Source of the DNA: Desulfuromonadaceae bacterium
GTDB lineage: Bacteria > Desulfobacterota > Desulfuromonadia > Geobacterales > Pseudopelobacteraceae
Direction: 5' to 3'
DNA: 64,000 nucleotides
Assembly: GCA_028683855.1 (NCBI GenBank)
Contig: JAQUHA010000011.1
Location: 48,519 to 112,518, forward strand
The notes beneath the pieces are model-generated. The model saw only the letters and a list, made by a program, of their open reading frames with translations. It ran no database searches and was not told the origin of the DNA. A program made the translations under genes and the position numbers. Below, piece by piece: positions 45,562 through 55,267 of this stretch (position 1 is its first letter; every line of letters starts with the position of its first letter).

Positions 45562-46680
45562 ATGAAAATTCCAAAAATCTCAGATATAGTTGGAATCATT
45601 AATAAAATAGCTCCTGCCTCCCTTGCGGAATCGTGGGATAATCCAGGACTGCAGATCGGAGATCCTCCCGCCAAGGTGAGCCGGATAATGGTAGCCCTGG
45701 ATCCAACCCCTGATGTAATAGATTCAGCGATTAAAGCCTCATGCCAACTTCTAGTAACTCACCACCCGCTTATATTCAAACCTCTGAAATCAATATCCAA
45801 CTCAACCCCTTTAGGCGGATCAATTCACAAAGCTATCAGAGCCGGTTTGTCTATAGTCTCTCTGCACACCAACTATGATATAGCCGACGGAGGTTTGAAT
45901 GACCTGTTAGCGCGTAAGATCGGACTTATTGACTGCGTTCCACTAAGGGTGACATTCGTTGGGGAACTGGCTAAGCTGACGGTGTTCGTTCCTGAGGAAA
46001 AGCTGGATGAAGTGCGCTCGGCTTTATTTCCTTTTACCGCAAGATCCGGAGCATATAAAGAGTGCTCGTTTACCGTGGGGGGTACAGGTACATTTACACC
46101 CCTTGAGGGGGCGGTTCCATATATCGGAACTGTTGGTGATCCGGCATTTGTATCTGAAAAGCGGCTTGAACTTCTCATAGATAAAAATCAACTCTCGCGT
46201 GCAGTCAGGGCTTTATTGGCTGTACACCCCTATGAAGAACCGGCATTCGATCTTTATCCGCTTCTGAATGAAGGTGTCAAATCAGGATTGGGGAGGGTCG
46301 GACGTCTGGAGTCATGTCGGACTCTTGCTGAATATGCGGCAGACCTGAAATATATCCTATCTTCACCTTCGTTAAGGTATGTTGGCAACGGTAATGCAAA
46401 AATATCGAAGGTAGCGCTCTGCAGCGGAAGCGGCGCATCGCTTCTGCACGACGCCGTACGGTGTGGTGCAGATGTTCTTGTAACTGGAGATGTCAAATAT
46501 CATGAAGCCCGTGAAGCTGAAGATATGGGGATATCTCTTATAGATGCGGGGCATTTTTCTACTGAAATAATTATGGCAGAAGAGGTGGCATCACGACTTG
46601 CCTCTCTGCTTATAGAGTCGGGGTATTCTGAATGCAGCGTTGAGGTGTCTCAGGCTGAACTCGATCCGTTTAAAATTTAG
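45562..46680 (+). CDS. NIF3-like dinuclear metal-centre protein (DUF34)
   Basis: A 372-residue NIF3/YbgI-family protein. The metal-binding motifs are VTHHPLIF near the N-terminus, LHTNYD and the C-terminal AGHFSTEIIMAEE. An inserted middle domain of about 100 residues (the CutA-like insertion common in longer members) accounts for the length. Its biochemical role is debated; GTP cyclohydrolase I type 2 is a name carried by homologues. It is followed by the zinc-ribbon gene, a common pairing in this bacterial group. Confidence 0.9.
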   Translation: MKIPKISDIVGIINKIAPASLAESWDNPGLQIGDPPAKVSRIMVALDPTPDVIDSAIKASCQLLVTHHPLIFKPLKSISNSTPLGGSIHKAIRAGLSIVSLHTNYDIADGGLNDLLARKIGLIDCVPLRVTFVGELAKLTVFVPEEKLDEVRSALFPFTARSGAYKECSFTVGGTGTFTPLEGAVPYIGTVGDPAFVSEKRLELLIDKNQLSRAVRALLAVHPYEEPAFDLYPLLNEGVKSGLGRVGRLESCRTLAEYAADLKYILSSPSLRYVGNGNAKISKVALCSGSGASLLHDAVRCGADVLVTGDVKYHEAREAEDMGISLIDAGHFSTEIIMAEEVASRLASLLIESGYSECSVEVSQAELDPFKI

Positions 46681-46717
46681 GAACATCAAAAGCAGTTACG
46701 ACAAAGGGGGAATTTAA

Positions 46718-47431
46718 TTGAAAAAGCGACTTGAAATGCTGGAAGAGCTGGAAGAAGTTGATCAGTTGATAGACAAGCTTAGGGCTGTGCAGAGTTCTCT
46801 TGTCTCCGAGATGAACGCAATTAATCAAGGTGTCGGTGTGGCAAGCGAAGAGCTGCAGGCACTTGAAGCACGACTGGCTGAACTTGAGGCGGAGAAGGGT
46901 GATATTGAAACCACCCACGCAACGGAGCTTGAAAATATTGTCAGATCTGAAACAAACATGAAGGAGATCAAAACCAATAAAGAGTTTCAGGCGGTTGGAA
47001 GAGAAATAGCTGCGGCTCGAAAGCAGGTTGCGGATATAGAGGAGCAGCTTCTGCTGAAAATTGGTCAGATTGATGAACTTGCTGCAGAGCTTGAGGTTAA
47101 AAAAAATCAGCTTGCTGAATTAACCGAAAACTCGGCTCAACACGTTACGGCAAAACAGACAGAGATTGATAAACTTCACTCTGACATGGTTGCCGATGTT
47201 GAACGCCGTGAAGCTGTTGCCAGAGAACTTCCAGCTTCGCTTGTAAAGAGATTTACGCTTCTTCGTGAACAGCGTCGTGGAAAGGCTCTTGCGATTGCAA
47301 GGGATGGTTATTGTCTGGGATGCAATATGCACCTGCCGCCACAGCTCTACAACAGTCTATACAAAAAAGAGGAACTGCTTACCTGTCCGCACTGCCAGAG
47401 AATTCTTATTCTCAAACTTCAGCAGGCGTAG
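46718..47431 (+). CDS. Coiled-coil protein with C-terminal C4 zinc ribbon
   Basis: A 237-residue protein. Starting at TTG with an AAAGGGGG ribosome site, it forms a long coiled coil (about residues 1-170) and ends with a CxxC-x(n)-CxxC ribbon (GCNMH and TCPHCQRIL). This is the layout of the DUF164/CT398-like zinc-ribbon family, implicated in flagellar or RNA-polymerase-associated roles in other bacteria; the function here is unassigned. It lies upstream of the RNase P RNA gene. Confidence 0.85.
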   Translation: MKKRLEMLEELEEVDQLIDKLRAVQSSLVSEMNAINQGVGVASEELQALEARLAELEAEKGDIETTHATELENIVRSETNMKEIKTNKEFQAVGREIAAARKQVADIEEQLLLKIGQIDELAAELEVKKNQLAELTENSAQHVTAKQTEIDKLHSDMVADVERREAVARELPASLVKRFTLLREQRRGKALAIARDGYCLGCNMHLPPQLYNSLYKKEELLTCPHCQRILILKLQQA

Positions 47432-47484
47432 AGAGTGCGCAATCTGCCGCAATTTATACGTCTTGCTAGATATCAGTTTCAGCT

Positions 47485-47858
47485 TGGTTGAAGTAGTTCA
47501 GATGGTCGCGACCGGCTTGTCCGGTGGAGGAAAGTCCGGGCTCCATAGGGTATGACGCTGGATAACGTCCAGCGGGGGTGACTCCAGGGAAAAGTGCCAC
47601 AGAGAGAAGACCGCCTGCTCAGGCAGGTAAGGGTGAAAGGGTGAGGTAAGAGCTCACCGGGTTTGACGGCGACGTCAGATGCCAGGTAAACCCCGTCAGG
47701 AGCAAGACCAAATAGGGATGCGTTAAGGGTGACCCGCCCGTGCATCCGGGTTGGTTGCTTGAGGGTGTCGGTAACGGCATACCCAGATGAATGACCATTG
47801 CCCGCGAAGGGGTAACCCGACTCGGGAACAGAACCCGGCTTACGAACTGCTTCAGCCA
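47485..47858 (+). ncRNA. rnpB: RNase P RNA (bacterial class A)
   Basis: Catalytic RNA of RNase P, which matures tRNA 5' ends. The P1 helix pairs GGTTGAAGTAGTTC with GAACTGCTTCAGCC at the two ends. Conserved core segments GAGGAAAGTCCGGGCTCC, CAGGGTGAAAGGGTG-like joining region, AGACCAAATAGGG and the ACAGAACCCGGCTTA end block are all present. The length of about 374 bases is typical of class A. Confidence 0.97.
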
Positions 47859-47875
47859 ATTTAAAATTAAAAATG

Positions 47876-47930
47876 CCGTACTCCATGATTATATGACTCT
47901 GTCGCATTATCTTTGGAGTACGGTTTTTTT
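47876..47930 (+). terminator. Rho-independent terminator of rnpB
   Basis: Ten-base-pair stem CCGTACTCCA/TGGAGTACGG (47876-47885 with 47914-47923) followed by seven T. Confidence 0.9.
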
Positions 47931-48069
47931 ATAATCAATTAATTCATATGGGTTGTCTTTAATTTTGAATTTGTGAAGAGCTTGCTCTGGAAAAAAGTAA
48001 ATATAATGGTAGTATTCACTTTGAAAATTCCTTTGTCAGGTTTTAAGTTATATTAACTCCGCTAACAAA

Positions 48070-49335
48070 GTGATAACTGCCGAGTTTGAGGGCATCTTGA
48101 AATATTTACCTATACCATTCACTTCATACGAAAAGTTTACAATAATTGTTCTCTCACTGTTGCAGTTCACCGTGGTAGTTGATTTTATGGTTTTATCTCC
48201 GCTGGGCGCTTTTTTGATGCCGGGATTAGGTATTACTACATCGCAATTTGGTATTGTTGTCTCGGTGTACGCCATTAGTGCTGGTGCATCCGGTTTATTG
48301 ACGGCGGGTTTTGCAGATATGTTTGACCGCAAAAAGACGCTTCTCTTTTTTTACACGGGATTTATTATTGGGACTCTATTTTGTGGCATTGCAGACAGCT
48401 ACCAGCAATTACTGCTCGCAAGAGTCTTTACCGGTATCTTTGGAGGAGTAATAGGTTCCGTTTCGTATGCAATAATTGCCGACACTTTTAAAATGGAGGT
48501 GCGGGGGAGGGTGATGGGGTTTGTGCAGATCTCTTTTGCTGCCAGTCAGGTATTAGGCATTCCAATAGGACTTTATCTGGCATCCAAATCTGATTGGCAC
48601 GCCCCGTTTAAGATGATTGTCTTTGCTTCGGTGCCAGTTGGAATAATAATATTATTGAAACTGAAACCGATTACTGACTGTCTAGTTGATAAACAGGAGA
48701 AGAAAGCCTTTAAACATCTTTGGGCTACGGCATCAAACCCTGATTACCAACTTGGGTTCATTGCAACAATGCTGTTTGCTGCCGGAGGATTCATGATAAT
48801 GCCGTTTAGCAGCACATTTATGGTAAATAACGTCCTGATACCTGAAAGCAGCCTGCCCCTTATATTTTGTATAACAGGGTTATTTTCAATTGCCACCGGT
48901 CCTTTTTTGGGTAGACTTACTGATAAATTTGGTAAGTATCGTATGTTTTTGTTTGGAAGTTTACTCTCAATGGTAATGGTGTATATTTACACCAATCTTG
49001 GTCCGAATCCAATGTGGGTGGTTGTTCTGACAAATGTTGTTCTTTGGGTAGGTATATCATCACGAATGATTTCGTCGTCGGCTCTTACGTCAGGTATACC
49101 TGAAGTTAGAGACCGAGGAGCATACATGGGAATTAATTCGTCTATGCAGCATTTTTCAGGGGGAATAGCTTCTTTTTTGTCTGGACTTATTGTTTCACAA
49201 CCTATAAAGTCGTCACCCATACTTTTTTTTAATGTGGTAGGCTACATAACAATAATCATAATGATTCTAACTACTATAATGATGTTTTTTATTGATCGTC
49301 AGGTCTCTGCAAAGCTGCAAATTGCCCGGGCATGA
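48070..49335 (+). CDS. Major facilitator superfamily transporter
   Basis: A 421-residue transporter with about 12 hydrophobic helices and the MFS motif A after helix 2 (GFADMFDRKKTLL). It resembles drug or sugar exporters, but no substrate can be given. The listed GTG start lacks a good ribosome site; a TTG about 27 bases downstream (near GAGGG) is an alternative. Codon use is more AT-rich than the neighbouring core genes, with many TTT/ATA codons, which hints at a different origin. It lies alone between rnpB and the exoprotein array. Confidence 0.85.
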   Translation: MITAEFEGILKYLPIPFTSYEKFTIIVLSLLQFTVVVDFMVLSPLGAFLMPGLGITTSQFGIVVSVYAISAGASGLLTAGFADMFDRKKTLLFFYTGFIIGTLFCGIADSYQQLLLARVFTGIFGGVIGSVSYAIIADTFKMEVRGRVMGFVQISFAASQVLGIPIGLYLASKSDWHAPFKMIVFASVPVGIIILLKLKPITDCLVDKQEKKAFKHLWATASNPDYQLGFIATMLFAAGGFMIMPFSSTFMVNNVLIPESSLPLIFCITGLFSIATGPFLGRLTDKFGKYRMFLFGSLLSMVMVYIYTNLGPNPMWVVVLTNVVLWVGISSRMISSSALTSGIPEVRDRGAYMGINSSMQHFSGGIASFLSGLIVSQPIKSSPILFFNVVGYITIIIMILTTIMMFFIDRQVSAKLQIARA

Positions 49336-49439
49336 TTAAGTTTGAAATGGCATTTTTGAATAACCTTCTCAATATTTTTGAAACCATAAAAGAACTCAAT
49401 TATCTGGACTGTATATAAAGACAGTTGGAGGGATCAACC

Positions 49440-52313
49440 ATGAACAGCACAATATCCAATTTACTTAAAAAATCTATGATCGCAGGGAATTGCTCTTTGA
49501 CTCGATGGATTTCGGTGATGCTTTTAGTGCTGTTTATGTCAGTAGGGACGGGAGGGTTGCGGAGTGCGGAGGCGGCGACACAGGAACAGATTGATACGGC
49601 GATTACGAACGGCATAGCGTATCTGTTGAGTCAACAGTCAGGTGATGGCTCTTTTACTGGTGATTTTCCTCCTGCCACGACCGGCTTTGCTCTCACTGCG
49701 TTGGCTCATTATGCTGAAAAGTTGGGCAAAACGCCGACAGATGCGACTTTTGCCTACAGAACTCAATATCTGAATGGTCTCAATTTTCTTTTTAACAATG
49801 TACAGTATGACTCGACCAATGGATGGGTCTATTGGGACCTTGGTGGTGATAATACCTATCAGACCGGCATACCGCTGATGGCAATCTCGCGGTCTGGCAA
49901 TCCTGATACGCAAGTAACAACCGGAGTCCTTGCGGGTTATACTTATAAACAGGTTGGTCAGATGGTTATAAACTGGCTTAAGTCTGCTCAAAATGCCGGG
50001 GGTGCCTGGGCGTACAATAAAGGAGATGCTACGCGTGACCAATCCACGGTAGGGTGGGTTACCATGGGTGTGGCGTATGCAGTCCATAGTATGGGCTGCA
50101 CATTTCCGGCTGGTTTCCTGACCGGTCTTGATCTTCATAACACCTATATCCAGTCAACAACACCCGGTGGCAACTTTGGAGGAGCGGGATATACGTCTCC
50201 GGATGGATGGAATAATGTTTATAAGACGGGGCACCTGCTGTTTAATCTGGCGCTGGTTGGCAAGAGCGTCAATGATACGACCGTTCAAAATGCACTGACG
50301 TTTATGAACAGTCACTGGGCTGATTTAACAAACGGTCTTAACTCAAGCGCTGACTACGGCTGGCGCGGTAACCCTGGTGCCGGAGTGCTTCCATCCTATT
50401 CCGGTATGTTTGCTTCGGCAAAAGGTTTCTCGGAATACGCCATTGATACGTTCAGCGGTCACAACTGGTATAACGATTTTGCGGACGTGATCGTAGCCAA
50501 TCAGAATGCCAGCGGATGGTGGCTTGGTGGAGGTTATGGTGAGCAAAATCACACTGCTTATGTACGCAGTACTTCTTTTGCTCTTCTCACACTTCTTCGC
50601 GCACAGTCTCACCTGCCCCCAAAAGTGACCTCAAGCGCGGCCACCAACATTACTACAACTACTGCGACAATCAACGGAACGCTGACAGACATGGGTACAT
50701 CCACCTCGGTTGATGTAATATTTGAATACGGCACAAATTCGTCGAGTCTCAATTTGACGACTGCACCTCAAACATTTACATCGGCACCCAGCAACTTTAC
50801 CGTTAATTTGACAGGCCTGAGTATCAATACCACATTCTATTATCGCTCTAAAGCAGTCGGCACAGCAGGCGGGGTATCAACAGGCACCGGTTACTCCGAC
50901 ATAGTCAGTTTTACGACACCCGATACCCTTACGTATACTCCGTCAATCACCAACGGTACTTCAACTCCCTCTGCACCAATATCCGGGATTTCGCCGGAAA
51001 GCAACAATACGGTTTACTCGTTTTCCTTTGCTTCCAGCGCCGGTTACCACATTACCGGCATAACAGCAAGCCCAGCAGCTTGTGTTGGAACTCCAACACC
51101 TGCATCTTTTCCTTATACAAATGACACTAATGGAATAATCTCCGGTTCTTATAATGTTGCAACTCCGGCAAGTACCAGCTGTGTAGTCACGGCTGCAACG
51201 GCTCCCAATGTTTACAGCATCACCGCGACTGCCACCGATAACAACGGCACTGCCAACGTCGGCGGCTCGGTATCCTGTCCCGCAACGGTCAACTACGGCG
51301 TCGATCCGACCTGCACCTTTACTCCTGCAGCAGGCTACCACGTCTATGATGTGATCGTTGACGGCTCCTCCGTATGGAGCAATTTCAGCGCAGTCGGTGT
51401 TAACACGACGCTCGCTTCCCGTGCGCTGGGAGTTGTCGCAGACGCCCGCACTGTGCTGGTCAAATTCCGCAAGGACACCTTCCTGATTACAACCACACCG
51501 GGCACAAACGGAACCATCTCCCCGGCCAACAGCTACTTTGACTACGGCACCACCCCCACCCTGACCGTAGCCGGCGATTCCGGTTATTACGTTGTATCCA
51601 TCGGCGGCACCTGCGGCGCAGCCTACAGCAACACGCTCCCCGACTACAACGTCATGAGCAAACCATACACGACAAATACCATAACCGCTCCATGCAGCAT
51701 AACTTCCAGCTATGCACTAGGCTACCGATATATCTCAACCTCGGTCACACCGGTGGGTAATGCCACAGTCACCTGTCCAGCATCCGTCATTCACGGCCAG
51801 ACCGACTCCTGCACGGTTACACCCAACAGCGGCTATCATATCACCTCCGTCAGCGGCTGCTTTGGCAGCACCTACACCGCCCCTGCCTACACAAACGGTA
51901 CCTCCGGAGTGACTAGCAACACATTCTCGCTGGGTACGGTAACCAACGACTGCACCGTCAGCGCCGTTGTTGCCATCAACCAGTTCGACATCACCGCTAC
52001 ACCCGACACGCACTCCAAAGTTGACAGCTATGCTCTGAACACGCCGCATACCTACAGCAATATAAATTACAACAGCTCACAGGCCGTGACCTTTACCTCC
52101 GACACCGGCTACCACCTGACAGGCATAACCAACAACTGCAGCGGCACCGGCTCGGCAACCTATTCAGATGTAGTCAATGGTCCCTGGACGACAAGCGCCA
52201 CCTTCACACCGTCCGGCACCATCACCAACGGTGTAGCAGACAACTGCGGCATATCAGCCGTTAGTGCCATCAATGTCTACAGCATCACGCCGAGTGTGGT
52301 AATTGTGCCGTAA
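49440..52313 (+). CDS. Secreted alpha/alpha-toroid protein with FN3-like and InlB-like repeat domains
   Basis: A 957-residue exoprotein. The ATG at 49440 follows GGAGGG. A signal peptide (about 1-46, ending AEA) leads into squalene-cyclase/prenyltransferase-like helical repeats (about 50-395; for example GIAYLLSQQSGDGSF and AQNAGGAWAYNKGD). An FN3-like domain follows (about 398-498), then Cys-containing beta repeats resembling divergent InlB B-repeats (from about 500 to the end). No catalytic Asp-rich cyclase motif is visible, so a binding or structural role is likely. It ends in AINVYSITPSVVIVP, nearly repeated at the end of the next gene. The codon choice becomes GC-rich toward the 3' half. 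Confidence 0.8.
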   Translation: MNSTISNLLKKSMIAGNCSLTRWISVMLLVLFMSVGTGGLRSAEAATQEQIDTAITNGIAYLLSQQSGDGSFTGDFPPATTGFALTALAHYAEKLGKTPTDATFAYRTQYLNGLNFLFNNVQYDSTNGWVYWDLGGDNTYQTGIPLMAISRSGNPDTQVTTGVLAGYTYKQVGQMVINWLKSAQNAGGAWAYNKGDATRDQSTVGWVTMGVAYAVHSMGCTFPAGFLTGLDLHNTYIQSTTPGGNFGGAGYTSPDGWNNVYKTGHLLFNLALVGKSVNDTTVQNALTFMNSHWADLTNGLNSSADYGWRGNPGAGVLPSYSGMFASAKGFSEYAIDTFSGHNWYNDFADVIVANQNASGWWLGGGYGEQNHTAYVRSTSFALLTLLRAQSHLPPKVTSSAATNITTTTATINGTLTDMGTSTSVDVIFEYGTNSSSLNLTTAPQTFTSAPSNFTVNLTGLSINTTFYYRSKAVGTAGGVSTGTGYSDIVSFTTPDTLTYTPSITNGTSTPSAPISGISPESNNTVYSFSFASSAGYHITGITASPAACVGTPTPASFPYTNDTNGIISGSYNVATPASTSCVVTAATAPNVYSITATATDNNGTANVGGSVSCPATVNYGVDPTCTFTPAAGYHVYDVIVDGSSVWSNFSAVGVNTTLASRALGVVADARTVLVKFRKDTFLITTTPGTNGTISPANSYFDYGTTPTLTVAGDSGYYVVSIGGTCGAAYSNTLPDYNVMSKPYTTNTITAPCSITSSYALGYRYISTSVTPVGNATVTCPASVIHGQTDSCTVTPNSGYHITSVSGCFGSTYTAPAYTNGTSGVTSNTFSLGTVTNDCTVSAVVAINQFDITATPDTHSKVDSYALNTPHTYSNINYNSSQAVTFTSDTGYHLTGITNNCSGTGSATYSDVVNGPWTTSATFTPSGTITNGVADNCGISAVSAINVYSITPSVVIVP
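51200..52313 (+). repeat. InlB-like Cys-bearing protein repeats (encoded), first exoprotein
   Basis: Degenerate tandem modules of about 80-95 codons. Each has a strand NVYSITAT or similar, a PATV/ASVI-H/N-Y-G turn, C-T-F/V-T-P, G-Y-H-V/I and a Cys near the end. Boundaries are approximate. Confidence 0.6.
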
Positions 52314-52350
52314 TAAAATTTTCAAGATTTAATTCATGCGAGAGTTAGCA

Positions 52351-55119
52351 ATGAAATCCGTCCTGTCCTCAATATCGGTAGCAAAAAAGCTTGCAACGTG
52401 GTTTGCACTGGTTGTGTCTTTTTTTGCGCCACTGACGTATGTTTCGATAAGTCAGGCAGTCACAGGGGCAGTTTCGGTCAGTGGCAGCGGGCCTAATGAC
52501 GCCCCAGCATCGACCGGTAGCGAAGTTGTCGTTATTGATAGATCACTGCCTGATCTCCAGGTCCTGCTGGCAGGATTAAGACCCGGAGTTCATGTCGAAT
52601 ATTTTACTGAAGGCAAGGATATTGTTTCGTCGCTGAGCAGCATAATCAAGACACATCAGCCGGTGAAAACGTTGCATATTGTCACCCATGGTGCTCCCGG
52701 CGTAATTTCCGCCGTGGGTGATGTTCTTACTCAGCAGTCATTCGAGGTGAAGGCACCGGAAGTCCGCTCATGGCAGAAGTTCCTGCAGGCAGACGCCGAA
52801 ATTCTCCTGTATGGCTGTGAAACAGGGAAGGGCGCATCCGGTGATAGTCTTATAAAGACTCTTGCGGAACTAACGTCGGCAAAAGTTGCTGCTTCGACAA
52901 ACCGTACCGGTTATAAACACTTGGGGGGGGATTGGCAGTTGGAGCGGCAGACCGCTCAGATGATGTCAACTATCTGTTTTACAAAGACAATAGAAAATTA
53001 TTCTTTTACTTTGGCAAATGTCTATGTTCACGATGGTGGAAGTTATGCTTCATCCGTCGCCAGTTATTACAATACCCTGTCGGGGCACTCGGCAACATAT
53101 GCAAGTGACGGTTCAACAACTATTCCTGATCTGTCTGCATATTCAATGGCCTTTATTTGTCTTCCTAGTCGTGCACTAAACGCAACCGAACTAAATAATC
53201 TTACTGCCCTTCGCAATCGTGGCGGTCGAATTGTACTCATTGGTGAACACTCGGGTTTTGCTACGCAGAACACGAATGTGACTAATATCGTTATTGCCCT
53301 GGGGGGGCATCTGTCGATTCAGTCGCTCATGCTTGATAGCGGGCCGACCTATGATTATTTACCGAACACTAACTTCAATACTGCATCTCCTCTATTTCAG
53401 GGAGTGTCGTTATTGAATACGGGGGGAGCTGCATCCGCTGTCAATATTGGCGGAGATGCCACTGTTCTGAACAAATCTATATCTGATCCCACGAAAATTG
53501 TAATGGCACAGGAACGATTGGGAGTTGGTGATTTTGTTGCCTGGGCTGATGTTAACTTTTGGGCTAAGATCAGTGATCCCGCCTACGGTACTGGAAGATT
53601 CTTCAAGAATCTCCTTGAAAATGCGGCAGGAAATATTGTGAGTATTCTGGTGGCTCAGCTGTCGACAACGCCTGCGTACTCCGTTTCCGGGAATTCAGCC
53701 TGGAGCGGTGGCACTATTACTAGTGACAACGGTCACGCGATTACACAGCGGGGAATATGCTATAGCACCACAAATTCCGAGCCGACCACTTATGATTCCA
53801 AGGTTACCGATTCTGCGGGCGGAACCGGCTCCTTTGCCGGACAAATGACAGGACTGTCGTTGAACACCACCTACTACGTGAGAGCCTACGCTGTCAGCGA
53901 CCTCGGCACAGCCTACGGGAACACAATTTCATTTACAACGCCTTCCATTGCGGGCACTGCACCAACGGCGGTTGCGGACTCCATCAGTTGTCCGCGAAGC
54001 GGAACCATTACAGGGAACGTTAAGTCCAATGACATTGCCGGAAGCAATGGTCTCGGCAATGCCGTTATGGTTGTGAGCCCGAGCTATATCAGTGGCGGTT
54101 TTACGCTGAATTCGGACGGATCGTTCTCCTACACGAACAACGGCAACGCCGGGGTCTCGGACTTTTTTACCTATTACCTGACCGATGGAACCTTCACCAG
54201 CGGTACGGTCGGGGTCAGCATATCCATTTACACACCTACCACCCCGCCTACTGGAGGAAACAGCACAATAACAACGCTCAGCGATGGGACTTACGGTTTT
54301 AAAACCAGCGATTTTCCTTTTAGTTCTTCCAGCAGTACTTTTAACGGGATAACGGTAGCTGCTCTTCCGTCAAAAGGTATTCTTAAATACAACGGGCTGA
54401 CTATCTCTCCCGGCGCAACCTGTAACGATGTCACCAGATTGACGTACGATCAAAACGGAGAAGCCGGGATCAATCCCCTGACGACCTTTACGTTCAAGGT
54501 TCTCGATATGACCGGCCAGCCCAGTTCCTCTGCTTACACCATGACAATCAACTCAGGATTGATACCGCCAACATACGCTGTATCAACATCTCCCGGTGCG
54601 AACGGGACACTTTCATGTACGCCCACAACGGTTGATAACGGAGCAACCTCGAGCTGTACGGCAACTGCTGACACGGGCTATTACGTCTCTGACATAAGTG
54701 GTTGCGGAATCAGCTACACAAACACGAGCACGTCCATTAATTCTCACACGGTAAGCACAACTGCCTACAACACTGACTGCACGGTGAGCGTTACATTCAG
54801 TATCAATCAGTACAACGTCTCGGCAGTTCCAAGTGCCAACGGAACGATAACCGGCGGTGCATCCGGTGCCACGGTGAGCAGGACGACCAACTACGGAGCA
54901 ACGCAAACATTCACTTATAACGCCAACACAGGTTACCACCTGACTCAGATTGACAACGGCTGTGGCGGCTCAGTACAGAACTTCATCTACAGTAACGGAG
55001 ATGCTGGCACGGTCAACGCAAGCTACACTACCGCCGGTGTCACGGGCAACTGTACGACGACCGCTACCACTGCCATCAACGTTTACAGCATCACTCCGAG
55101 TGTGGCGGTAGTGCCATGA
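52351..55119 (+). CDS. Secreted DUF4347 protein with FN3-like, cadherin-like and InlB-like domains
   Basis: A 922-residue exoprotein; an in-frame ATG at 52336 is the alternative start, while the ATG at 52351 follows GAGAG. After a signal peptide ending SQA comes a DUF4347 domain (about residues 60-205) with THG (IVTHGAPG) and GC (LLYGCETG) motifs like the His/Cys dyad of caspase-fold peptidases. Then come a Rossmann-like DUF4350/amidotransferase-like segment (about 225-425), an FN3-like domain (about 430-530), cadherin-like domains (about 545-730) and InlB-like Cys repeats. It ends AINVYSITPSVAVVP. Near residue 191 lies an 8-base G tract. Confidence 0.78.
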   Translation: MKSVLSSISVAKKLATWFALVVSFFAPLTYVSISQAVTGAVSVSGSGPNDAPASTGSEVVVIDRSLPDLQVLLAGLRPGVHVEYFTEGKDIVSSLSSIIKTHQPVKTLHIVTHGAPGVISAVGDVLTQQSFEVKAPEVRSWQKFLQADAEILLYGCETGKGASGDSLIKTLAELTSAKVAASTNRTGYKHLGGDWQLERQTAQMMSTICFTKTIENYSFTLANVYVHDGGSYASSVASYYNTLSGHSATYASDGSTTIPDLSAYSMAFICLPSRALNATELNNLTALRNRGGRIVLIGEHSGFATQNTNVTNIVIALGGHLSIQSLMLDSGPTYDYLPNTNFNTASPLFQGVSLLNTGGAASAVNIGGDATVLNKSISDPTKIVMAQERLGVGDFVAWADVNFWAKISDPAYGTGRFFKNLLENAAGNIVSILVAQLSTTPAYSVSGNSAWSGGTITSDNGHAITQRGICYSTTNSEPTTYDSKVTDSAGGTGSFAGQMTGLSLNTTYYVRAYAVSDLGTAYGNTISFTTPSIAGTAPTAVADSISCPRSGTITGNVKSNDIAGSNGLGNAVMVVSPSYISGGFTLNSDGSFSYTNNGNAGVSDFFTYYLTDGTFTSGTVGVSISIYTPTTPPTGGNSTITTLSDGTYGFKTSDFPFSSSSSTFNGITVAALPSKGILKYNGLTISPGATCNDVTRLTYDQNGEAGINPLTTFTFKVLDMTGQPSSSAYTMTINSGLIPPTYAVSTSPGANGTLSCTPTTVDNGATSSCTATADTGYYVSDISGCGISYTNTSTSINSHTVSTTAYNTDCTVSVTFSINQYNVSAVPSANGTITGGASGATVSRTTNYGATQTFTYNANTGYHLTQIDNGCGGSVQNFIYSNGDAGTVNASYTTAGVTGNCTTTATTAINVYSITPSVAVVP
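52923..52930. repeat. Homopolymer of 8 G in the DUF4347 gene
   Basis: Encodes Leu-Gly-Gly-Asp just after the DUF4347 Cys region. A slip would remove all downstream domains. A 7-G run follows at 53301-53307. Confidence 0.9.
54560..55119 (+). repeat. InlB-like Cys-bearing protein repeats (encoded), second exoprotein
   Basis: Two modules of about 85-95 codons with the YAVSTSPGANGTLSCTPT / GATSSCTATADTGYYV pattern, followed by the short terminal strand shared with the previous gene. Confidence 0.6.
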
Positions 55120-55267
55120 TTTGTTAAAAGCATCCGTCTGAACTTGCGAGAGAAAAACCTTTTAAATTAAGCAATTGTAAATAGATAGTATGGATATCAT
55201 TCGGTAAGAGTTTAGAAAATATAGCCGGCATTAAATTTATAATCATCGCTTTAAGAAGGAGCGTACT
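55120..55267 (+). other. 148-base spacer before the giant exoprotein gene
   Basis: AT-rich, with no hairpin terminator seen after the second exoprotein gene. A ribosome site GAAGGAG lies at its end. Any promoter is weak; cotranscription across it is possible. Confidence 0.4.

Noticed and set aside
48070..49335. MFS gene with rnpB-proximal position considered as a prophage or island boundary
   Set aside because: No integrase, no direct repeat of the tRNA end and no transposase were found near 45-49 kb.
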